Shown here piece after piece: positions 46,523-53,566 of a DNA stretch of 64,000 nucleotides. This DNA is from Burkholderiaceae bacterium (GTDB taxonomy: Bacteria > Pseudomonadota > Gammaproteobacteria > Burkholderiales > Burkholderiaceae). The notes under the pieces are model-generated. The model was not told the DNA's origin, ran no database searches, and was given only the letters and a program-made list of their open reading frames with translations. Where the stretch lies: NCBI GenBank assembly GCA_021166835.1, contig JAJPEN010000026.1:1-64000 (forward strand), given 5' to 3'. Each line of letters starts with the position of its first letter. The first letter of the stretch is position 1. A program made the translations under genes and the position numbers.

Positions 46523-47983
46523 TCAGGCGACGCCGAGCGTCTCGGCGGGCACCGCTGCTCCCGACGGCAGCGGCGGCGCGTAGTGCACCACCTCCGAAGG
46601 AGCGCTGGCGTGGCCGGTGGCATCGCAGGCGCGCACGTAGTAGCGGTAGCTCATTCCGCCCAGCAGCCCGGTGTCGGTGAACATCGTCGTCTTCACGCCG
46701 TCGACCACGCGCATCTCGCCTTCGTCGTCGGCGCGGTAGACGTCGTAGTAGGTCGGGTTGCCCTGCGCCTTCTTCCACTTCAGCGTCAGGCCGCTCGGCC
46801 CTTCCTTGACGGTGAGTCCGGCCTTGCCTTCGGGCCAGCTCGGCGCCGATGCCGCATCGTCGGCCGCGGGCGCCTGCATCGCCCCCTTCGGCCACAGGAA
46901 GCAGGTGACCGGCATGTGCGCGCCGTCGAGCTGCTTGCAGACGTTGCAGTAGTCGCACTCGACGATGCGATCGAGCGCGCGCAGGCGAATCTTGCGCACC
47001 CAATCGGGATCGGCGAGCAGCCCACGCGCGATCGCCACCATGTCGAGCTTGCCGGAGGCGAGCGCTTCCTCCGCAACCCGCACATCGGCCAGCTTGCCCG
47101 CCGCGATGATCGGGATCTCGTAACCCTTGCCGCGCACGAATGCGCGGATCTGCTCGGCGTAGGCGAGATGCAGCGCCGGCGGATACTTCGCCCCCGGCAT
47201 GCAGCGATCGCCCGAATATCCCGAATAGGCGTGCAGCACGTGCCCCGGCGTATGCACGGCATCCTCGAACTTGCCGCCCACCGAAAGCGACAGGTAATCG
47301 GCGCCCAGCTGCGCCATGCGCAGGCCGATCAGCCTGGCGTCCTCGACCGTGTAGCCCTCGCGGATGAACTCGTCGGCCAGATAGCGGATGCCGACGGGGA
47401 AGTCGTCTCCGACATGGCGTCGAACGCTTTCCATCACCCGGCCGATCAGCCGCAGCCGATTCTCGAGCGTTGCGCCGCCGTACTCGTCGGTGCGCTTGTT
47501 CGCGCTGGAAACGAAAGAGGCGAGCGTGTAGCCGTGCGCGTTGTGCAGCTCGATTCCGTCGAAGCCCGCCTCGCGCGCGCGAGCCGCCGCCTGGCCGAAC
47601 TGCTCGATGATGCGCTCGATCTCCTCGACCGCGAGCATGTCCACGGTCTGCCGCCAGCCCGACTTCGAGATCTTCATGAAGTGGATCAGCTGCGGCACGA
47701 CCTTCGAGTCGGAGGTGTCGTGGATGCGCGCGTTCATCTCCCTGAGGCCGGGGATGAACTTGTCGTCGCCGATGCGCAGCAAAGGCCCGGCGTTGCTGCC
47801 GTGGATCGCCATCGCCTCCACGACGATCAGGCCGACTTCGCCCTGCGCGTAGCGCACGTAGCGGTCGGAGATCGCCTGCGTGACGAACCCGTCCTCGCCC
47901 GACAGTCGCGTGACCATCGCCGGAACCATCACGCGATTCGGCACGCGCATGCCGTTGATCATGATCGGCTCGAGAAGCTTCAT
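46523..47983 (-). CDS. Old-yellow-enzyme-like oxidoreductase with C-terminal fibronectin III domain (OYE-2)
   Basis: 486 residues. The FMN barrel (about 1-335) has FDGIELHNAHGYTLASFVSS with His147 and His150, DEYGGATLENRLRL and DMVAIARGLLADPDW. A complete four-Cys cluster motif follows (C343, C346, C349, C361), spaced like that of dienoyl-CoA reductase and trimethylamine dehydrogenase. Residues about 388-470 are a fibronectin type III fold (GLTLKWKKAQGNPTYYDVYR, then MSYRYYVRACDATGHASAPS), which is unusual on a cytoplasmic flavoenzyme. GGGAGAG precedes the ATG. It is the middle gene of the SDR operon. Confidence 0.87.
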   Translation of the reverse strand: MKLLEPIMINGMRVPNRVMVPAMVTRLSGEDGFVTQAISDRYVRYAQGEVGLIVVEAMAIHGSNAGPLLRIGDDKFIPGLREMNARIHDTSDSKVVPQLIHFMKISKSGWRQTVDMLAVEEIERIIEQFGQAAARAREAGFDGIELHNAHGYTLASFVSSANKRTDEYGGATLENRLRLIGRVMESVRRHVGDDFPVGIRYLADEFIREGYTVEDARLIGLRMAQLGADYLSLSVGGKFEDAVHTPGHVLHAYSGYSGDRCMPGAKYPPALHLAYAEQIRAFVRGKGYEIPIIAAGKLADVRVAEEALASGKLDMVAIARGLLADPDWVRKIRLRALDRIVECDYCNVCKQLDGAHMPVTCFLWPKGAMQAPAADDAASAPSWPEGKAGLTVKEGPSGLTLKWKKAQGNPTYYDVYRADDEGEMRVVDGVKTTMFTDTGLLGGMSYRYYVRACDATGHASAPSEVVHYAPPLPSGAAVPAETLGVA

Positions 47984-48061
47984 CGGAACTCTCCCTGGTG
48001 CGATTCGCGTCGGTCGACGCGAGGGGATCAGCGGGTTGGCGACGCCGGCCGGCGTCGCCGG

Positions 48062-48859
48062 CTATGGCATCAGCTCTCCACCGGCGACGACGATGCTCTG
48101 CCCGGTGATCGAGGCGGCAGCGTCGCTGCACAGCCAGGCGACGGTTTCGGCGACTTCCTCGGGCTGGATCAGACGCGCCTGCGGATTGTGCGCAACGAGG
48201 CTCTGCAACGCGTCGTCGCGCGAACGGCCGGTCTTGGCGGTGATGTTCTTCAGCGCATCGCCGACGATGTCGGTTTCGGTATATCCGGGACAGACGGCGT
48301 TCACCGTGATCCCCTTGCGCGCGGTTTCCATCGCCAGCGCGCGGGTGAAACCGACGAGCGCGTGCTTGGCCGCGCAGTAGGCGGTGACGTAGGCCATGCC
48401 GGTGAGGCCGGCAGTGGACGCGATGTTCACGATGCGTCCGCCGCCCGCCTCGAGCATGCCGGGGAGCACGGCGCGCGCGGCATGCACCGCGCCCATCAGG
48501 TCGACGTCGAGGACCTCGCGCCACAGCCCCGCGTCGCTCTTCAGGAACGGTGCGGACGGGGCGATGCCGGCATTGTTCACGAGGATGCAGGCGGGACCAC
48601 GCTGCGCGACGCATCGCGCGATGGCCGCCGACAGCGATGCTTCGTCGCCGATATCCGCCACTTCGGCACCGACCGTCGTTCCGTGCTCGTCCGCGATTCG
48701 ACGCGCGGTCGCTTCGAGCGTCGCGGCCGTTCGCCCCAGAAGAGACAGTGTCGCCCCGCGCGAGGCCAGCGACTTCGCGATCGCGGCTCCGATGCCGCGG
48801 CCCCCTCCTGTGACGACGGCGTGCCGGCCGGCGAACGGCCGCTGATTCGAGGCCACCAT
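48062..48859 (-). CDS. Short-chain dehydrogenase/reductase
   Basis: 265 residues, classical SDR. TGGGRGIG binds the nucleotide, NNAG is the structural motif, and the active site is Ser in IASTAGL and Tyr-x3-Lys in YCAAK. CPGYTETDIVGDALKN is typical of SDRs acting on hydroxyacyl-CoA or cyclic alcohols. It is the first gene of the SDR-OYE-2-ligase-2 operon and so probably acts on the same substrate series. FNR box, promoter and operator D lie directly upstream. Confidence 0.9.
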   Translation of the reverse strand: MVASNQRPFAGRHAVVTGGGRGIGAAIAKSLASRGATLSLLGRTAATLEATARRIADEHGTTVGAEVADIGDEASLSAAIARCVAQRGPACILVNNAGIAPSAPFLKSDAGLWREVLDVDLMGAVHAARAVLPGMLEAGGGRIVNIASTAGLTGMAYVTAYCAAKHALVGFTRALAMETARKGITVNAVCPGYTETDIVGDALKNITAKTGRSRDDALQSLVAHNPQARLIQPEEVAETVAWLCSDAAASITGQSIVVAGGELMP

Positions 48860-48884
48860 CGAAGCGTCTCCTTGCGAATATTTA

Positions 48885-48898
48885 GTTCAAGCTCAAAC
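48885..48898. promoter_or_regulatory. Palindromic operator D upstream of the SDR operon
   Basis: GTTCAAGCTCAAAC, placed immediately after the -10 hexamer exactly as operator A is. It should be occluded or bound by the MarR-type repressor. Confidence 0.65.
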
Positions 48899-48899
48899 C

Positions 48900-48929
48900 A
48901 TTATCGGGTTCGATAGCTCTGCCGCGCAA
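48900..48929 (-). promoter_or_regulatory. Promoter of the SDR-OYE-2-ligase-2 operon
   Basis: On the minus strand TTGCGC (48929-48924) and GATAAT (48905-48900) are 18 bp apart. The layout is the same as at the ligase-1 promoter. Confidence 0.55.
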
Positions 48930-48948
48930 GGCAGGTCGCCGATCACGC

Positions 48949-48962
48949 TTGATGCAGATCAA
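48949..48962. promoter_or_regulatory. FNR/Anr-type box upstream of the SDR operon
   Basis: TTGATGCAGATCAA matches TTGAT-N4-ATCAA in all ten defined positions. Its centre is about 62 bp upstream of the inferred start, the class I activator distance, within 1 bp of the geometry at ligase-1. Confidence 0.7.
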
Positions 48963-49039
48963 GCTCGCGGCCGCGGATCATGCCCGCAACTGCGCTTTCC
49001 ACGAACGCTCGTCCCGCAGCGGTGCAGGCCAGGGGCACA

Positions 49040-50656
49040 TCAGGCGCCGCGTACAACGCTCTCGCCGCGACTCGCCAGCTCCTGGTAAAGAAGACGCGTT
49101 TCGCTGGACAAGGCGCGAGCTTCGTAGCGCCTGAGTGCCTCGCCGCAGAGTCGATATTGCCGCTCCAGTGCGTCCGGCCGGCATGCAAGATGAAACGACC
49201 GCATCAGTTCGCGGTGCGCCGGTTCGAAGCAGGGATCGACGCCCAACGCCTGCTCGCCGTACAGAACCGCCTGGTCGACGTTGCCCAGCCGTCGAAAGAT
49301 CTGCGCCGTGTACGTCAGCATCTTCAGATGCGTCTGCTGCAACCAGTAGCGCCGGCTCCAGCACCAGTTGTTGTCGTCGTTCTCCGCGTACTTGGGAGGA
49401 ATGTCGGCGAACAGCGGCCCTCGATACAGCTTCTCGGCCACCTGGTGACAGACGAGCGACTCCTCCAGCTGCCCCGCCTCGAGCAACCGCTCGCCGCGAT
49501 GGCAGAACTCCTCGAAGATCGGAACGTCGATCCACGTTCCCTCGGGGAGCGTGAGGTAGTAGCGATGCTCCCGGCAGGCCAGCAGCGGCGAGCCGCGACT
49601 CGCCGTGCAACCGGGGTCGAGCGATGAACGAAGGCAATGCACCGTGTGGTAGAGGCGGTTCAGGCTCTGTTCCATCGACGGCGAATCGGGCCACAGCAGA
49701 TCAGCGGTTTCCTCCGCGCTCGCTCCCTGGGTCCCCCGGCTGAGCAGCAGCGCGAAAAGCGTCTTCGTCTTCGTCGTGGCGCCGGGAATCCGGTTCCATT
49801 GGATCGGCGAACCATCCTGCCGGTAGACCCTCAGATTCCCGAAGCAGCGGATCTTCCATCGTTGCTGGCCCGGCATCGTCGACGGCGTTCCGGGCGACGA
49901 CAGATCCGGAACAGCGACGCCGACGGCCGGTGCGGCGCTCTTGATCGGCCCTGCCCGATCCCGCGCGCGCCGGCGGTCGTTCCGCTCGTCGGAAGCACTC
50001 GCGCTCGAATCGTCGTCCGGCTCGTCGCCTTCGTATCCGGGCGTCGCGGCGAGCGGGGCGAGGCTCGATAACCAGCTGTCGAGCTTGCCGTGCGTATCGC
50101 CGCTCAGGTAGACGCGAGGCGGAAGGAAATGGGGATTGCGGAACTCCCCGCGCGAGTCCCACACGAAAGGATGCGTGCACAGGACGTCCAGCAGGAGCGT
50201 TTCGGGAAACAGGTGACGGTTGTACAGACACACTGCCCGCACCTTCTTCTCGTCCACCAGTTGCTGCAGCAAGGCCTCGAAATCACCCGCGTGCGCAATG
50301 CCCGACGGAGCGTGCAGCAACCACGACATGTCGAGCAGGAGCGTGAGTCGGCGATCGCCGTTCTGCATCGTCGCGTCGATCAACGCGCGCAGGGACTGCA
50401 GGACGGATTCGACCGCAACGGTCGGCTCGCGCATCTGCAGCGATGCGGCGTCGACCACGGAAACGCCTGCCAGCTGTCGGGCGATCGCTCCGCTGCCCGG
50501 TGCGGCGTCGCCGTTGGAAACGAAGATCCATCGCTCGTCGGCGCCCGCATTGCGCATCAACGGCTCGCATCGCGCGACCACCTCGGCTTCGTTCCCGAAT
50601 ATCAGGCACACGTGCCCGTGCGCCCGGCGACAGGAGAACGACAGATCTTCGGCCAC
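49040..50656 (-). CDS. Transcriptional regulator with MEDS-like sensor and SARP/BTAD-type DNA-binding part
   Basis: 538 residues. Residues about 4-180 resemble the MEDS (DcmR-type) sensory domain (HGHVCLIFGNEAEVVARCEP, then LTLLLDMSWLL). A charged, disordered linker follows (about 205-262). An OmpR-type winged helix (about 266-350: KIRCFGNLRVYRQDGSPIQW, ETADLLWPDSP) leads into a BTAD-like helical repeat domain (about 375-510). This architecture recalls SARP activators. I chose a GTG at 50656 because AGGAGA lies 6 bp before it. A longer TTG-initiated frame exists, but a promoter-like TACAAT lies inside that extension. It is divergent from the pps-like operon and is its likely activator. Confidence 0.82.
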   Translation of the reverse strand: MAEDLSFSCRRAHGHVCLIFGNEAEVVARCEPLMRNAGADERWIFVSNGDAAPGSGAIARQLAGVSVVDAASLQMREPTVAVESVLQSLRALIDATMQNGDRRLTLLLDMSWLLHAPSGIAHAGDFEALLQQLVDEKKVRAVCLYNRHLFPETLLLDVLCTHPFVWDSRGEFRNPHFLPPRVYLSGDTHGKLDSWLSSLAPLAATPGYEGDEPDDDSSASASDERNDRRRARDRAGPIKSAAPAVGVAVPDLSSPGTPSTMPGQQRWKIRCFGNLRVYRQDGSPIQWNRIPGATTKTKTLFALLLSRGTQGASAEETADLLWPDSPSMEQSLNRLYHTVHCLRSSLDPGCTASRGSPLLACREHRYYLTLPEGTWIDVPIFEEFCHRGERLLEAGQLEESLVCHQVAEKLYRGPLFADIPPKYAENDDNNWCWSRRYWLQQTHLKMLTYTAQIFRRLGNVDQAVLYGEQALGVDPCFEPAHRELMRSFHLACRPDALERQYRLCGEALRRYEARALSSETRLLYQELASRGESVVRGA

Positions 50657-50703
50657 CGCTTGTCTCCTGAACCGCGTGTCCGCGACTTCGCTTCTCGCGA
50701 TCG

Positions 50704-50709
50704 ATTGTA
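50704..50709 (-). promoter_or_regulatory. -10 element (TACAAT) of the regulator gene
   Basis: TACAAT on the minus strand lies about 48 bp before the GTG start. TTGCCG is 19 bp upstream of it, a rather long spacing. It sits back to back with the first heptamer pair. Confidence 0.4.
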
Positions 50710-50742
50710 AGACGGAGAACCGATCGCGCGGCAAGCGGCGCC

Positions 50743-50760
50743 GCTAAAGCCCGGCTAAAG
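50743..50760 (+). promoter_or_regulatory. SARP-type heptamer pair, site 1
   Basis: GCTAAAG-CCCG-GCTAAAG: two identical heptamers with an 11-bp period. TACAAG (50771-50776), a -10-like hexamer, starts after a further 10 bp. The site lies 96 bp before the 161-residue ORF, between it and the divergent regulator. Confidence 0.7.
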
Positions 50761-50855
50761 GAGGCGTTCCTACAAGGAACGACAAACGCATTTGCGCCGA
50801 CGGGAAGCCTTCGGGCGGCGCGCAATCCGGAAAGCCGTCCCGGAGACGACGAGAG

Positions 50856-51341
50856 ATGAAAGACAGCGCCGACGACACCCGCCACGCGGAATTCTTCCAG
50901 TTGCTGGAGAGCCTCGCGCACGAAGCATTCCGCAGCCGGGGGATGCAACAGCACCAGCGATCGTCCCGCTACCTGGCGGCCCTTTCGGTGCTGTCCCGCT
51001 GCCTTGCCGAGACGCTGCGTGCGCTCTCGAGGGTTCACGCCTCGCGCGAAATGCTCGGCCGGGAATCGGATCCGCGGCTGCGCGCGCTGCTCGAAGCCGA
51101 GCTCGCTGCAGCCGAGCATGACCGCGCGCTCGCCGAGCTCGAACTGCGCGCCGTTTCGGTCCCCCTGTATGCGCTCGCCGGCGCGTTCGGAGACCGGACG
51201 CAGGCCGCACTCGCGTTGAGAACGCTGTCCGAAGACGTGGAGAGCGACGAATTCCGAAGCGTATTTCCCCGTTCCGCAGAGATCGATGCGCTGCTGCCGA
51301 TGGCGACGGACACGCGCGCCGGATCGCTAAAGGCGGGCTAA
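50856..51341 (+). CDS. Unknown helical protein of 161 residues
   Basis: I do not recognise a family. The product (MKDSADDTRHAEFFQLLESL...) is soluble, rich in Ala, Leu, Glu and Arg and almost certainly all-helical, with no signal, membrane helix, metal motif or CBS domain. It is the first gene after heptamer site 1, and heptamer site 2 overlaps its last codons. It precedes the PpsB-like gene by 97 bp. By position it could be a small accessory or regulatory subunit of the PEP-synthase-like enzyme, taking the place of PpsC, but no sequence similarity to PpsC is visible. Confidence 0.72.
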   Translation: MKDSADDTRHAEFFQLLESLAHEAFRSRGMQQHQRSSRYLAALSVLSRCLAETLRALSRVHASREMLGRESDPRLRALLEAELAAAEHDRALAELELRAVSVPLYALAGAFGDRTQAALALRTLSEDVESDEFRSVFPRSAEIDALLPMATDTRAGSLKAG

Positions 51342-51343
51342 AG
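51326..51343 (+). promoter_or_regulatory. SARP-type heptamer pair, site 2
   Basis: GCTAAAG-GCGG-GCTAAAG, 11-bp period, overlapping the end of the 161-residue ORF. TAAAAA (51354-51359) follows after 10 bp as a -10-like element, 80 bp before the PpsB-like ATG. It suggests a second, internal promoter for the enzyme genes. Confidence 0.7.
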
Positions 51344-51438
51344 GACGGCTCTCTAAAAAGGGCTCGCAGCTGCACGCGGAAACGACGGTCAGCAGGACAC
51401 GCAACGCCCGAACACAGGGCCGAAAGGGAGAGACAGCG

Positions 51439-52407
51439 ATGGCGATGACGTTCGCGGTGCCGTTGAAAGACGTCGCTCACAACCAGACGGAACGCTTCGG
51501 CGGCAAGGCCGCCAACCTCGGAAGACTGCTGCGGCTGGGCGCGCAGGTTCCCCCCGGATTCTGCATCGTCGCCGATGCGCTCGATTTCGTCCTCGAGGCA
51601 AATGGCGTCGATCGAAAGATCGCCGACATCGCCGCGAAGCTCGACTTCGAGGATTTCGCCGGCGTGGAGGCGCGCACCGCGGAAATCCGCGCGCTGATCG
51701 AAAAGGCCCGGATGCCGGACGCCCTGCGCAGCGAGATCGTCGATCGCTACGAGCAGCTGGTCTGCGGACGCAACCGCTTCGTGGCCGTGCGTTCTTCGGT
51801 TGCCGTCCGCGAGACGCCGATTTCGTCCTTCCCCGGAATGATGGACACGTACCACTACGTGCTCGGAAGCGACGAGGTTCTTTCGCGGGTAAGCGAGTGC
51901 TGGGCTTCGCTGTGGTCCACGCGCGCCGCCTATATCCGCCATCACAAGCGGATCCCGCACCGCAAGGCGGTCATCGCACCGGTCGTGCAGTCCATGGTCG
52001 ACTCCGACACCGCCGGAGTGCTCTTCACGGCGAACCCCGTCAGCAAGGAGAAGCGCGAGATCGTGATCGAGGCCAACTGGGGCCTCGGCGAATCGGTGGT
52101 GTCGGGAAGGTCGATGAACGACTACTTCGTCGTCGACAAGGCGACCCACGAGATCCGCCAGAAGCGGATCGCAACGAAGACGGTGATGGTCGTCATGGAC
52201 GACGAAAAGGGATTCGATCGCTGCGAACGCGACGTGCCGGCGGAGAAATCGAATCTTGCGACGCTGTCCGGGCAGCAGCTGCACGAACTGGCCCGGCTCG
52301 GAAAGACGGTCGAGGCCGACTACGGCACGTGTGTCGACATCGAATGGGCTTACCAGGAGGGAAAACTATACGTACTGCAGGCGAGAACGATCCGGAATCT
52401 CGATTGA
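51439..52407 (+). CDS. PEP-synthase ATP-binding-domain protein, phenylphosphate synthase PpsB-like
   Basis: 322 residues equal to the N-terminal ATP-grasp part of PEP synthase only. Motifs are GGKAANLGRL (21-30), VAVRSSVAVRETPISSFPG, MMDTYHYVLG, TAGVLFTANP (191-200), EANWGLGESVVSG (211-223) and the closing CVDIEWAYQEGKLYVLQART. These bind ATP and pass a phosphoryl group to the His of a partner. The swivelling-His domain is encoded separately, two genes downstream. Thauera PpsB has this size and domain. It would energise phosphorylation of a phenolic or other hydroxyl group, in the cytoplasm. Confidence 0.86.
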   Translation: MAMTFAVPLKDVAHNQTERFGGKAANLGRLLRLGAQVPPGFCIVADALDFVLEANGVDRKIADIAAKLDFEDFAGVEARTAEIRALIEKARMPDALRSEIVDRYEQLVCGRNRFVAVRSSVAVRETPISSFPGMMDTYHYVLGSDEVLSRVSECWASLWSTRAAYIRHHKRIPHRKAVIAPVVQSMVDSDTAGVLFTANPVSKEKREIVIEANWGLGESVVSGRSMNDYFVVDKATHEIRQKRIATKTVMVVMDDEKGFDRCERDVPAEKSNLATLSGQQLHELARLGKTVEADYGTCVDIEWAYQEGKLYVLQARTIRNLD

Positions 52408-52437
52408 AACCCACTTGTTCCGACAAAGGAGCTCGAA

Positions 52438-53475
52438 ATGTCACAGCAAAGAACCGTTGACGTCCACAACCACTACTACCCCTGGGACTACCTGATGCAC
52501 CTGAACGGGCGCCCGGGAAGCGTTTCCGCCCGGCAGACCGGTCCCAATTCCTACGTGATGATCGCCAACAACGTGATCGTCGCGCACATCGACCGGCCGG
52601 GTCACTACGACATCGAAGCGCGCATCCGCGACCTCGACAAGGCAGGGATGGATACGCAGGTGATGTCCAAGACCGTGCCGGGCCCCGAGCTGCTCGAACC
52701 CGCCGAAGGCGTGTACTGGCAGAAGCGGATCAACGACGCCTATGCCGAGGCGGTACAGAAGTATCCGCATCGTCTCTATGCGTACGCTGCGCTGGCATAC
52801 CAGGACGTCGATGCCGCGTGTCGCGAGTTGGAGCGCTGCTACAAGGACCTCGGCGTCAAGGGCATCCAGATGTTCTCGAACTGCGCCGGCGAGCCGATGC
52901 ATCTGCCGAAGTACGAGCCCATCTTCCAGATGGCTGCCGAGTACAACCTGCCGATCCTGATGCACCCCACCGTGCCGCAGACCGGGCCGGTGCTCGACGT
53001 CATGCGGATTCCGTACCAGCTGTACGGCTACACCTTCGACACGACGATGGCGGTGATCAGCCTGATCTTCCACGGCGTCTTCTCGCGCCACAAGAACCTG
53101 CGGATGATCCACGCGCACTTGGGCGGAATGGTGCCGTACCTCGTTCGTCGTCTGCAGGATTCGTGGAAGGGCTATTCGAAGGAGTGGGGACTGGAACTTC
53201 CGGAATCGCCCGATCTCATCTATCAGCGGCAGGTGTACCCGGATACGGCCTCGTTCTACCTTCCGGCGATGAAGTGCTGCCTGGAATGGGTCGGCCCCTC
53301 GCACATGATGATCGGCACGGACTACGCCCACCGGGTCGGGGATCCGGAAGGCGCGATCGCGAGCATCCGCAATCTCGGCGAACAGGCGGGCCTGGGGCAG
53401 GAAGACATCGACCTGATTCTCGGCAAGAACGCGGAAAAGCTGTTCAACCTCCCGCCGATGCCGGGCAGGAAATAG
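52438..53475 (+). CDS. Amidohydrolase-2 family metalloenzyme (ACMSD/non-oxidative decarboxylase type)
   Basis: 345 residues. Predicted metal ligands of the ACMSD-type barrel are H10 and H12 (DVHNHYYP), H176 (LMHPTVP), H227 (IHAHLGG region) and D295 (GTDYAHRVGDPEG). The end motif ILGKNAEKLFNL is typical. The family includes 2-amino-3-carboxymuconate semialdehyde decarboxylase and the reversible hydroxybenzoate decarboxylases, but also lactonases and hydrolases. AGGAG lies 7 bp before the ATG. Lying between the two phosphotransferase subunits, it probably acts on their substrate or product: carboxylation or decarboxylation of a phenol, or ring hydrolysis. Confidence 0.85.
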   Translation: MSQQRTVDVHNHYYPWDYLMHLNGRPGSVSARQTGPNSYVMIANNVIVAHIDRPGHYDIEARIRDLDKAGMDTQVMSKTVPGPELLEPAEGVYWQKRINDAYAEAVQKYPHRLYAYAALAYQDVDAACRELERCYKDLGVKGIQMFSNCAGEPMHLPKYEPIFQMAAEYNLPILMHPTVPQTGPVLDVMRIPYQLYGYTFDTTMAVISLIFHGVFSRHKNLRMIHAHLGGMVPYLVRRLQDSWKGYSKEWGLELPESPDLIYQRQVYPDTASFYLPAMKCCLEWVGPSHMMIGTDYAHRVGDPEGAIASIRNLGEQAGLGQEDIDLILGKNAEKLFNLPPMPGRK

Positions 53476-53566
53476 CCGGACGCCGCTATCCGGCGAAGCT
53501 GCGTGACCACGACCCGGCCGGAACGACTTCGTGCCCGCCGGGTCGATCTTGTTCAGGAGGAAGACC

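Noticed and set aside
50657..50734. TTG start for the MEDS/BTAD-like regulator at 50734
   Set aside because: It would place the TACAAT promoter element inside the gene, and the GTG at 50656 has AGGAGA at ideal distance.
51348..51354. Possible third heptamer at site 2
   Set aside because: At the 11-bp register the sequence is GCTCTCT, matching only the first three bases.
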